A DNA stretch of 64,000 nucleotides from Fonticula-like sp. SCN 57-25 (Eukaryota; Nucleariida; Rotosphaerida), in NCBI GenBank assembly GCA_001724245.1, contig MEDX01000003.1, positions 1 through 64,000 of the forward strand, written 5' to 3'. Every line of letters starts with the position of its first letter. Position 1 is the stretch's first letter. The translations under genes and the position numbers were made by a program. Positions 21,952-32,476 of the stretch are shown piece after piece. Below the pieces are notes generated by a model, which did no database searches, had not been told where the DNA came from, and was given only the letters and a program-made list of their open reading frames with translations.

Positions 21952-23448
21952 ATGGCGAGCTCGTCGGCCATGAAGGCGAACGCGGCGTTGCTTCTCGTCG
22001 CGTCGCTCTTCCCCCTGCTTATTACATTCATTCTGCGTGCCTGTGCGTCCCGAGTTTCTATTTTGTCTTTAATCTCATGCGCTGCCTTTCATAGTTGGCG
22101 TCGCTGTCGGCTTGTGGGACCTGCTGCTCCTGGAGGCGGTTGTTTTTGCCTACTTCAAAGACAACATCGTCCTGATCTTCTCGTCTGATGCCGCCGGTGC
22201 GCCCGCGCGGGCTTCGCTGCCAGAGTCGTCCCCGTCTTCGGAGGGCACCGAGGAGGTTGGAGCGGCCGGCGATGAGTTGAGCCCCGCTGCCAAGGCGGCG
22301 ATGCCGTCCGGCGCGCTGCCGACGGACGAGCGCTATGCCACACTCGTAAAGGAAACCCTCGACGCTTTTCTCAAGATGGAGAAGGATAATGACCGTGCGT
22401 TCATCCCCGACGCCGAAGTCTTTTATTTTACTCTTGACTCACCATTGTCGCGTGTCTAGCCAATGTCTGGACGCAGGCCCTGGAGCAGCCCGGCCTCCGC
22501 GTGTTCCAGGATAAGGGATCCGCGGACCGCTACAAGGTCATCACTCATCTGTCCAATAGTCCGCTTACCTGCTTCAGTCTGCTGTGCGACGTGGAGCGCC
22601 GCAAGGAGTGGGACGAAATGTGCGCCGAGGCGCGCATCGTCGAAAAGATCGACCCGTTCACCAACGTTGTGTATGTGCGCACCAAGGGGATGATGCTTTT
22701 CAAATGTGCGTATAATCTTTGCGCGTTTTTCTGGCACTGACCCGCAACAGCACGCGACATTGTTCTGCTCTCACACCGTACCGTGCTGCCGAACGGCGAC
22801 CTTGTCTCCATCACGCGCTCCGTGGAGCACCCCGGTGCTCCCGTCTCTAGCAGCTACGTCCGCATGGAGGTACACTCCGCGTACCCGCTACTTGCCTTGT
22901 ACTCAACCAGCTTTAGGGCGGTATCGCGGGAATGATCTGCAGGCCATTGGCCGGCGGCAAGTGCGAGGTCTTTCAGATCCTCGACGGCGACCTCAAGGGG
23001 AACGTGCCCGCCGCGGTCCGCAGTTTCAGTGCGCAAATCTTTTATATTTTGGCATTGCATGTGCTCATTGTTTATTGTGGCGCAGTCCTCAACAAAATGC
23101 TGCCGGGCACGACCGCTGCTCTCGACAGCAAGGTCAAGGCGCTGCCTATGATCGACAGGCCGCTGCGCCGCGCCGCTGCCGCTTCTGGGGCCGCCCACAG
23201 CTCGGACCTTGGCGAGCGTATTGATTCGGTACGCGCCTTTTACGACTACGCGGTGGTGCACTGTTACTCACACGCGGCGGTGGCAGCTGAACGAGGCGCT
23301 CAACCGCTTGGAGAAGCGCTCGCCAGCGACGTCTGCGTCAAATTTGCTGACAAAAGTGCGCGCCGGTTTGCAGTGGGCGACGCCCTTCATGCTTGGTGTT
23401 ATCTACCTTATCGTTCTTTTGCGTTTCTTTGCTCGTCGGCGAAAGTAG
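21952..23448 (+). CDS. Membrane-anchored START-domain lipid-binding protein
   Basis: Seven exons (21952..22042, 22095..22394, 22460..22705, 22751..22869, 22917..23028, 23086..23228, 23287..23448) give 390 aa. An N-terminal hydrophobic helix (ALLLVASLFPLLITFIL) and a second hydrophobic stretch (VAVGLWDLLLLEAVVFAYF) precede a low-complexity linker. The START domain spans about residues 130-320: LRVFQDKGSADRYKVITHLS, CDVERRKEWDEMCAEARIVE, VYVRTKGMMLF, SHRTVLPNGDLVSITRSVEH. A C-terminal membrane helix follows (PFMLGVIYLIVLLRFF) with a basic RRRK end. Membrane spans at both ends suggest sterol or phospholipid transfer at ER contact sites; that is inference. It ends tail-to-tail with NR2C2AP, 41 bases apart. 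Confidence 0.87.
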
Positions 23449-23489
23449 ACAAGGGAAGGATGCCATGCTTTGTATTCGTTTCAAAAGTG

Positions 23490-23984
23490 CTACTGTGCTT
23501 TCGTCGTCGGGTCGAGCGCTGGTCTCCCCAGCACGTCTAGTTTGTATACAATAATACGTCCGAAAAAGTCTGTGCTGTCTTCGAATATCAATGTCAATGC
23601 GTCGACCGTGCTTGGGTTGGGGACGTCAAACACCTGCTCAGCGTTCCCATTGGCGGGGACGAAGGACCCCAGGCTGATCCGCGACTGAAGGAGCGATCCG
23701 TCAAGCCGACACTCTTTTCCTACAAAGCCGCCCTGAAATAATAGCACAATTTGCTCAACTACGACGGGTTGGGGAAACGAGAGCGCGATGAACTGCGGCC
23801 GGCCGCCTTCAGAATTCCAGCATGTGTCGTCGCACCCATCGGTGAGAAACTGCTTTCCATATAGCTTGCCTTTGTTTTGCAAAACCGAGCTAACCCTGCA
23901 AAAAAAGCATAGTTGGTACAGAAACACTCGAGGGCACTCAGAGCCGCACCTTACGCTCACGCCCGGAAGGAGAGATTCGCTCAT
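23490..23984 (-). CDS. NR2C2AP: Nuclear receptor 2C2-associated protein homolog (F5/8C fold)
   Basis: Exons (minus) 23950..23984 and 23490..23895 give 146 aa; human NR2C2AP is 139 aa. The discoidin-like beta-sandwich shows RVSSVLQNKGKLYGKQFLTDG, DDTCWNSEGGRPQFIALSFP, VEQIVLLFQGGFVGKEC and the hallmark TLIFEDSTDFFGRIIVYKLD. In animals it was named for binding the orphan receptor TR4; the wider role in protists is unknown. The exon join (GTGCGG...CAG) makes the N-terminus align with the human protein. A single TGCAAACTG lies about 30 bases upstream of the start. Confidence 0.93.
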   Translation of the reverse strand: MSESLLPGVSVRCGSECPRVFLYQLCFFCRVSSVLQNKGKLYGKQFLTDGCDDTCWNSEGGRPQFIALSFPQPVVVEQIVLLFQGGFVGKECRLDGSLLQSRISLGSFVPANGNAEQVFDVPNPSTVDALTLIFEDSTDFFGRIIVYKLDVLGRPALDPTTKAQ

Positions 23985-24137
23985 GCTGGCGATCCGTTTG
24001 AAGCCCGGCACTCTTGCAAACTGACATGCAATCTGTTTCCCGCCATTTTTTTGTGCATTGTGAAAGGGCGCGGCATCGCGCGAGTGAAGCACAGGCAAGT
24101 GTAGGTAGTTCTATTTATTTATCAACACTATGTTACT

Positions 24138-25508
24138 CTACCAGTCAAGCTTACCCGGTGTCTGGTTTATTGCCTCAGCGGCGTAAAACTGGTTGTACCA
24201 CCTGCGCAGCTGTACGACTGGTCCGTCGTTCTTGACGAGCGCGGGCCGCCGCAGGTATAGCTTGTTCTCCCATACTTGAAGGTCCTGCGCCCACTGCGTA
24301 ATCCAGTTGGTGGCCACCCACCACACGAGCAGCCGAGGCATGTACTTGTCGGCGTACCACCGGAAGCGCACACGCTGCTCAAGGAGGTCCATGGGCATGT
24401 GAGTCTGAAACATGTACACCGCGCCGAGCGGCGTCGGAAAGTGGAACATGACCATTCCCCCGGGGCCGCTAAAGGTGATGCGTGCCCGCAGTCCTGTCCA
24501 CCGCAGGTCCCGACCAAAAACGCGAATGAACACGTCGTCGTCAAAGTATGCCGTGTGCGGTTCTTCCCCGATCGACCAGCTCGCGCGGTGCTGGATCTCG
24601 CAGCCCGGGATCGGAGTATTTGTAAAAGGAAAGAGTAGCCGCCCATGAACTGGCTCAAAGTGGGCATAGTCAACAGAGTTTTCCGCAAACTCTTGCAAGT
24701 GCATGCGGACGTCCTGCTCGTGACTGCCGCGGAACACTGCCTCGCCAGAGTCGACCGAGGGCACATCCATCGGCTCGTATGTCGGGTCCTCCATCAATGC
24801 GTGGCTCCCGGTGCACAGACCAATGGTTGCTGCCGCCTGTGCTCCGCGCGCCGCCTCGGCCGCGTTATAGTAGACACAAATGAACCCAAATTTCTCACGC
24901 ACTGGCCAAGATCGCACGCGCGCGTTGCTGGGCGCGCCGTGCTCGCAGTACGGCACCGTCGTCGCACGACCAGTCTCCCCGTCAAAGCACCAGCCGTGGA
25001 AAGGGCACTCTAAGCAGTTGCCCTTTACCTTTCCTCCGACCGCCATGTTGGCGCCCAGGTGCGGGCAGTATGCGTCGAGCACCGACACCGACTCGGGCGC
25101 GCCGAGCGACCGAAAAACGGCAAAGTCTTCTCCGAGGGCTTGCACATGCAGCACTTGTCCGGCCGTCACTTCAGTGCTCAGCGCAACCGGGTACCAGCCG
25201 GACGGAAAACTGCTCGGGTAGGTCGCCAGGCGGCGCGCGCGAGACAGGCGGCGGGACCGCTCGGCGTCTTTGCGCCGGCGCGCCCGCTCTGAGGCGCTGC
25301 GCTTCCATGCTAAAACAACACGGTACGCTAGCCACACAAGGCCAAGGCCAACTGCAAGAACCTTGAGCTGCTGAGCGCTTTGGGACGACCAGTATGCATG
25401 CGCGACCTCGCCAAGCAGGACGGCAAGATTGCCGCGCAACGCATCATGGAGCCACTCGCCGGTGAGCCCGACCGTGGTCCAGCCAAACACACTCTCACTT
25501 AAATTCAT
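24138..25508 (-). CDS. Rieske oxygenase, cholesterol 7-desaturase type (Neverland/DAF-36)
   Basis: Single-exon 456-aa protein. The family desaturates sterols at C7 (cholesterol to 7-dehydrocholesterol) in the ER, using electrons passed through a Rieske [2Fe-2S] cluster. An N-terminal membrane helix (KVLAVGLGLVWLAYRVVLAW) leads to the Rieske motif pair CPHLGANM and CPFHGWCFDGETG (residues about 150-180). The non-heme iron site follows: ENSVDYAHFEPVHGRLLFPF near residue 275, with Asp and two His. The C-terminal signature KNDGPVVQLRRWYNQFY matches DAF-36-like proteins. Presence suggests the organism modifies sterols at C7 by the animal-type route rather than only Erg3/Erg5 chemistry; substrate is inferred. 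Confidence 0.9.
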   Translation of the reverse strand: MNLSESVFGWTTVGLTGEWLHDALRGNLAVLLGEVAHAYWSSQSAQQLKVLAVGLGLVWLAYRVVLAWKRSASERARRRKDAERSRRLSRARRLATYPSSFPSGWYPVALSTEVTAGQVLHVQALGEDFAVFRSLGAPESVSVLDAYCPHLGANMAVGGKVKGNCLECPFHGWCFDGETGRATTVPYCEHGAPSNARVRSWPVREKFGFICVYYNAAEAARGAQAAATIGLCTGSHALMEDPTYEPMDVPSVDSGEAVFRGSHEQDVRMHLQEFAENSVDYAHFEPVHGRLLFPFTNTPIPGCEIQHRASWSIGEEPHTAYFDDDVFIRVFGRDLRWTGLRARITFSGPGGMVMFHFPTPLGAVYMFQTHMPMDLLEQRVRFRWYADKYMPRLLVWWVATNWITQWAQDLQVWENKLYLRRPALVKNDGPVVQLRRWYNQFYAAEAINQTPGKLDW

Positions 25509-25846
25509 GGCAACGCAAAGATCACAGGGAGCAGAGATCGTTTGGTCGCCGGTGAAGCTTCACATACGCCGGGGATGCGATGCTGCTGATGCCAGGGGGC
25601 AGCTATAAGCTACAACAGCCAATCAGAGTGAAGTGATGCATGCTCGATTTCCTTTTTAGGCGGTGGTCTGACTTTCAAATTTGGCGATGTCACGCATCAT
25701 GGTTGCGGTTCAGGCACAAACCTCCTGCTGGCATGCTAAAATACAACAAGCAACGTCGAGCAACGGCTATAGATGGTTCAAGTCTGCATTCACAAAACTT
25801 ATAGTACACAAAAGGCATGGGCAAAAAGCCGTGGAACACTCCATCG

Positions 25847-27287
25847 TTACATATCCGATACACTATACTTGTAGCGGTCCTCTTCCTTGGCGATGGCCAG
25901 CGACAGGCGCTCAAAGTGCTGCTTTTCAAACCCGTTCGAGCGGTCTAGAAAGCAAAATGGCGCTCTTAGAAGAGAGCAATCAAAGAGCAAGATTCGTACC
26001 GACACCGTCCCAGCGATATCCTGGGGGAATGTTGAAGCGGTTGGGCGGCGGCGGCGGCCCGCGGTACACCGGACGCTCCACGCGCGTGCTCTTGGACTAG
26101 AGACAAGGGATGAGAACACGGGAATAACGAGTGCGGCTAGGAACGTACACTTGTCTTCCCCGCCATAGGGTCGCCCCAGCGCGACTTTTGCTTGAGGTCC
26201 TCGTTCAGCTGGCGGTCGTCGGCGTAGCGAGCAAACGGCGCGTTCGACAGCTCGTTCAGCTGCCTCGCCCGCTCCTCTCGCTCCCGCGACTGCACCAGGC
26301 CGCGGCCCCACTCCATCCGCGCCTCCTGCTCCTCCTGTTTCTTGCGCTCCTCCTGCTCCTTCTTCATCTTCTCCAGCTTCAAGTCGACCTTGCGACCAGA
26401 CTTGTCACGGTACACCGTCTCTGCAAAGCGACCCGATTCAACAAGGTCCATGGAAGCAATCTTGCGGTGCTCCTCCGAGCTACACCAGCGCGTTAGGATC
26501 ACTCCGCAAGTATCATGGGGGCATACCGTCTCAACTGGGCGTCTTCGGCCACGGCCGACCCGCTCTGCAAACCTGCACGAGCTCCAGATGCCATGAAAGA
26601 GGGAAGATCCGAGTGGCGAGGAGGAGAAGCATCTTGGGCCTGGCGTCTTGGCGGAGACTCGTCGCGGGCCTGACGTCTTGGCGGGGACTCGTCGCGGGCC
26701 TGACGTCTTGGCGGGGACTCGTCGCGAGCGTGACGTCTAGGAGGTGACTCGTCACGGGTCGGGCGCCTTGGCGGAGATTCGTCGCGAGCCTGGCGTCTTG
26801 GCGGAGATTCGTCGCGGGTCTGCCTCCTGGGGGGAGACTGGTCTTGAACATGCCTCCTGGGGGGAGACTGATCTTGAACATGCCTCCTGGGTGGCGATAG
26901 GTCGCCGGCTCTGACGGGAGATCGTTCCCGCGCCCTTGCGTCGGAAGCGTACTCGCGGCGAAGTTGATCATTGAACAAGCTGTCGTCATCCTCGTCTTCC
27001 TTTTTATCGTCAGGCGCAGTAACCTGAACAGTGTTCCAGCCGCTTGTGTCGCGCTTCTTGAACTTGGCCACAACGTCATCATCTAGGATAACCGCAGTGG
27101 GAGCTTCAGCATCGTCTTCGCTCTCGCTCTCTTGCCTCCAGCTGTCATCCTGAAGATCCACAATCTGCAAGTTTTGAGCAGCAGCCGCTATCTTCTTCTT
27201 CTTCTGCTTCTTGTCGGAGGCACTAAAGCCCGGCGGCGGAGCCGACCTGTACTTGCGAAGGTACTCGGCCTTGCTCTTGTCGGACAT
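25847..27287 (-). CDS. BUD13: BUD13, RES splicing complex subunit
   Basis: Pre-mRNA retention and splicing (RES) factor that joins the activated spliceosome with Snu17/RBMX2 and Pml1. Exons (minus) 26527..27287, 26149..26479, 26000..26096 and 25847..25944 give 428 aa. The N-terminus SKAEYLRKY is the family start. The central region is a run of about ten decapeptides of type [10 protein letters not shown], matching the SPPR-rich repeats of animal BUD13. The C-terminal BUD13 domain reads [41 protein letters not shown] and [20 protein letters not shown], ending KYSVSDM. Start is taken at the ATG 27287. Divergent from RPS3 with 173 bases between starts. Confidence 0.96.
26618..26899 (-). repeat. 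30-bp coding minisatellite in BUD13
   Basis: About ten tandem 30-base units encode SPPRR(x)5 decapeptides. Two adjacent units near 26840-26890 (reading HVQDQ) and several QARDE units are nearly identical in DNA, pointing to recent unit duplication. Confidence 0.9.
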
Positions 27288-27460
27288 CGACCGCCTCACT
27301 CTGCCTGCCTGATGCTCTGATCTGATCTGATTTGTTGATGACCATCAGCCAAAAATCTTGATCATGATCAGTGTAGCGACAAGGTGGAGTTCGCATCCAA
27401 GTGCATCGTCCTCTTTCGCTCCCTCCGTCAGTCGCAGTACGTGAGAAGCGCATCGCAAAC

Positions 27461-28562
<1,102 letters not shown>

Positions 28563-29530
28563 ACGTGACTTTGTGATATAAAACAACAATGATTCGAAAC
28601 AGACAATTTGATGTAAAGGAGGCTTTGTGGGCGAACGCAGACGAAGCACTGGGATGCATCACAAACAGGCACACAGCTCAGGCACAGCGAGCACGAGAGG
28701 GCACGTCCATGCCGACATATTTATAGAAGCCCGTGCCAATGACCAAAAAAAGGTACATTGGGTGGACGGCATAGGATGGACGAGTTGTCGTGTCCGGCGT
28801 TGTCCGGGGGCAAAGAATGCGGCGTCTTGCAAGTGGACCCTAAGCGTCATTCGCATACCGTCCCTAATCATGCCACTGCCAAGCCGAAACCAAAGTGAAC
28901 TGTTTCCTTTCTCTACTTTTACCGGACCTAAACCGGGCGCTTTACGGAGGAATATGTAAACACATAATTGGACACCTCACCATCGATAGGAAATTTGCGC
29001 CGCCCACTCGACCCTCGGTTGCTGCCGGCGGGCATGGAATGTTTCGACTAAAGCAGCGAGATACACGCGTTTTCAGCGCGGCGATGTGGTTGCGAGCCCC
29101 TTGTGATGGTACTCAGTGGTCATATTACACCATGTCAAAACGTCAATCCATCAGAATGAGAGGTTGATTTTTGGCGCAACTTGTCAACACTTATTCGGCA
29201 CGAATTGGCCGTCGACGACGCCGTTCCAATGCTTCCCTCCGCTATTTGCCCAGCAGGCGTTGCCTTGTCCCCTATTTGAAGGCCCACCCGCCTCAGCACT
29301 GAGAGAGCGAGTGACGTTTTTCCCTTCAGGAGTGCTGTCCGCCCCCTTGCAGAGTGATCGCGACGCCTCACCTTGCCGCGTTTCCAAACAACACTCTCCT
29401 CCTGCAGCAGGACCACACCGCTCGTCCTGCGAGGTGCTCTGCTCGTCGCTACTCTCTTCCCTGCCGCCGCCCGGCCTCGCTTTTTTCCCTTTCTTTCTCA
29501 TCGCCCGCATCCCTGCCGCCGCCATCGACG
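28563..29530. other. Largest intergenic region (968 bp)
   Basis: Contains the RPS3 3' flank and the promoter and probable leader of the next gene. A pyrimidine-rich stretch runs about 29440-29515, and TTTTTGGCGC lies at about 29167. ORFs here lack the codon pattern of neighbours. I see no RNA gene. Confidence 0.55.
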
Positions 29531-30932
29531 ATGAGCGCCGACGTATTGTACGCCGCTGCTCTGGCCTACCCGTGAAACTTACGCCCCCTCTCTCAGCAGG
29601 TCCTCCAGCGTCCCCTTCATGGGCGCCTCGCCTCGCTTTTCCAAGAACGAGTTGCTCGACTGCATCGATGAGGGCTACATCAGCCCGTCGGTGACGCACC
29701 ACCCCCTGCAGCCCGTGACCGATGTGCATGCTCATCACCACCAGGCTTCGTCCCTCTCCGCGAGCCTGCGCCGCATCTCCTCCTACGGCCAGGATGACGG
29801 CTTTATCCGCTTCGCCGACAGCGCAGTCATGTCGCCTGGGCTCGGTTCGCTGGACGCCTCTCGCCCCGTCCCCTTCCCGCTGAGCATGCCGGCCGGCCTG
29901 GACGGCTTCCTCGACGACGACAGCGGCTCCTTTGAGCCTTTCTCGCACTACATCGCGGTGGACGTGCATCTCGCGGGCGCCGGCGGGCCCGCCCCTTCGG
30001 CGCTGCCGCTCGGCAGCGTCGCCATGCCGATGGCGCTGGACGCCTCGGCTGCAGGCATGCCGCTCGGCGAGGACCTCGCCTTCTTTTCCAAGGTCTCGCG
30101 CTCGTCCGAGTACATTGACGTCGCCGAGCCCGCACAGATGGTCGCGATGGACATTGACCTTGCCGACGACGAGGACGCCGACGAGATGGATGACGCGCCC
30201 GATGCCAGCGGGCTGCAGATGGACTACGCCGCCGCTCTCCAGTTTGGCGGCGGCATGATCCGCGCCACCTCGTCCCAGCCGACCTCGCTCGGGCTGCGCC
30301 ACGCAGCGGGCCTGTCGGCGCGTGCCACAATGCAGCCGCGATCGCCAGCCAAGGGCGCCGTCAGGTCGTCCCTGCGCCTTGCGCACGACTGGCAGCCGTA
30401 CCCCGTCGCTACCTACATGGGCGACGCGGACGGCGCGGACGGCCTCGAGTCGCCGTCCGACGACACCCTCACCATGACACCGACCACATCGTCGAACTCT
30501 CTCGCCTTCTCGGACGACGAGAGCAACATGGACGCCGCCGCTGCGCCGCGCGCGCCTCGCAGCCCTTCGTCGTCGTCGTCGTCCTCGCGGAGGCGCGGTC
30601 GCCGCGGGGCTGGTCCCCGCGGGCCGTCGCCGGCAAGCCAAAACTTCCGCGTTGAGGTGAACGGCTTCAATATCAGCATCCTCGTTCTGCGTCACCAGGG
30701 CCACGACGGGCGCCACCCGACCGCCCGTAACACCTTCTACTACCAGGCGCGCATCCGCAACGTGTACCCGCAAAAGCACCTGTGGGCCGGATGGGACACG
30801 CGCGAGGGCATTGAGCAGCGCGTCACGAATCTTGTTTTGCAGTACGGGCAGAGGCTGCTCAAGGAGCGCCCGCCGGCGCTCATCAAGGCCGCCAAGCGGA
30901 ACGCCAAGCTCAGCCGCGAGCGCAGGCTGTGA
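29531..30932 (+). CDS. Unrecognised acidic protein with basic C-terminal domain, 457 aa
   Basis: Exon 29531..29571 joined to 29600..30932; the intron would be only 28 bases (25 if the upstream of two tandem acceptors, CAGCAG, is used). If that intron is not real, the start is the ATG at 29619. Residues 1-340 are low in structure, acidic and Ser/Ala/Asp/Pro-rich with a His cluster (HAHHHQ). A basic serine stretch (SSSSSSRRRGRRGAGPRG) follows. The last about 95 residues look like a folded domain: FRVEVNGFNISILVLRHQG, NTFYYQARIRNVYPQKHLW, GWDTREGIEQRVTNLVLQYG, ending with a Lys/Arg-rich tail. The layout resembles a transcription regulator (acidic activation region plus DNA-binding-like module), but I cannot assign a family. 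Confidence 0.7.
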
Positions 30933-31417
30933 ATCGGTCTTTTTTCTTGATACAACAAGCTGATAGAAACTAACGGCAAATATTTTACGCGCAAGGAGCA
31001 GCTCCAATGGATTAAGAAGGCAAGGAGCTTTATATCTGTTTTACTATGTTTTACCTGAAGATTTTCCGCACGCTACCTATTTGGCATATTCTCATTACAG
31101 TGTTTTTTTCGAGTATGGTCAGGCATACAATTTATGTATTACCTAGAAGGAATCGCAGATGGCCTTTGCATGGCGCGTTAATATATTTGCATACCATTTC
31201 AATGCCGTTCACCTGGGGAGGCGGTGCAAAAGAAACCAATAGGAATAATAAACCGTGTACTTGTCTGCATCGCACGTTGATCAGACTCCGTGTACTTGTC
31301 TGCATCGCACGTTGATCAGACTTTGATTACGTCATTAGGTGACTGCGCATTGCGGCATCGCTCGGGCATCGCTCGGGCCTGGCTCGGGCTGCGTCGGGAT
31401 CCGCGGGGGCAAAACCG
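30933..31417. other. Intergenic spacer with a 35-bp tandem duplication
   Basis: AT-rich first half (3' flank), then a 35-bp duplication at 31253-31322, and an ATTACGTCAT site (CRE-like) at about 31327. No supportable gene. Confidence 0.6.
31253..31322. repeat. 35-bp perfect tandem duplication
   Basis: Unit 31253-31287 (starting CCGTGTACTTGTCTGC) is repeated exactly at 31288-31322, about 95 bases upstream of the TM2D2 start codon. Confidence 0.95.
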
Positions 31418-32177
31418 ATGATGCAACGGCCGGTTGTGAGGGCCGCCTTGTTATTTGGTTTGATAGCTTTGTGCAGCGCTGCTTTGTTGCCGGGCGAGGA
31501 AACGGAATTCTGTCCAGGTAACAACCGTCAATTAATTTGCATCTTTTGCTAACGGGCGTTTTAGTGGGGGATGAAAACTGCACAACGGTAGTCTATGATC
31601 CCAACACGCCACTAGTCCCCTGCGAGCGTCTGTGCGTCCCATTTATTTGTGTCTTTTATTTGTGCGTTGCTAAATGCTGTAAAACGTTTTGTCTTTCCTA
31701 GGCCGCCTCTTTTCTACACATGTGTTTTTGAAGACTACAGCGAATTGTCAGACGAACAGTACAGCGAGCTCAGCAGCGAGGCGCAGTCGCTTGGGTGCCG
31801 CGTTTTTAATGCCCCCCAGGGTCAATTTCCAGCGACGACGACCGCGACATGTACCGTTTTTGATGACATCGAGTGCATCGGGAACCGCTCCTTTCTGCAG
31901 CCCGGCACTCCCTGCATCAAGTACGCCGCACTGGCGTATTCTGCCTGCAGCTAACAGTGAAATTAGATATAACGGATATCATTTTACGACTATTTTGCTA
32001 TTGAGTCTTTTTCTCGGTTTCCTCGGTGTCGACCGGTTCTGCCTAAAGTTTACCTGCATCGGCGTCGCCAAGCTGCTCACCCTGGGAGGGCTGGGGATTT
32101 GGTGGATAGTCGACCTCGCTCTGCTTGTCTCCGGTAATCTCATTCCCGCCGACTCATCAAGCTGGAGCCAAACTTGA
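31418..32177 (+). CDS. TM2D2: TM2 domain-containing protein 2
   Basis: Exons 31418..31517, 31565..31631, 31702..31920 and 31967..32177 give 198 aa. A signal peptide ([19 protein letters not shown]) precedes a Cys-rich luminal region with the TM2D2-type [19 protein letters not shown]. The TM2 domain has two membrane helices around the conserved DRF motif ([35 protein letters not shown]). It ends PADSSSW, the family C-terminus. Animal paralogs act near Notch and amyloid pathways; the ancestral role is not known. Two adjacent ATGs (31418 and 31421) are both usable starts. Confidence 0.92.
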
Positions 32178-32431
32178 AAAACAGTGTGCTTTTTGCATCC
32201 GGGGGCCCGCGCGCCCAAGCGGCTGTTCATATTGTTTTCTGCCTGAACGTCGTCGAGAAGCTTTAAAGCGTTTCATTTTTAGTGTGATGTATATTATAGT
32301 AGATGATGTACTAATATGCGATATTTTACTTCCTGTATGAATATATAACGTGCGGAACAAGACTTATTTCGAGGGCGGTCCCTGGGATCGTCGCCGCAAA
32401 CAGGCCGCTATGATCTTGTGAAGTACCACTC

Positions 32432-32448
32432 CAGTTTGCAGTTTGCAG
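32432..32448. promoter_or_regulatory. GTTTGCAG tandem element upstream of the DHHC gene
   Basis: CAGTTTGCAGTTTGCAG, 28 bases before the start codon; same element as at 19281-19297. Confidence 0.5.
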
Positions 32449-32476
32449 ATTGCGTCGTGCTTGGTCATTCTAGAGG

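Noticed and set aside
29184-31007. 607-residue ORF opposite the 29531-30932 gene
   Set aside because: Begins in intergenic DNA and runs antisense through the plus-strand gene; low-complexity composition. The plus strand has the better start, a domain-like C-terminus and local codon use, though its family is unknown.
31253-31322. 35-bp repeat as a mobile-element remnant
   Set aside because: Only a direct duplication, with no terminal inverted repeats, no coding part and no further copies seen.
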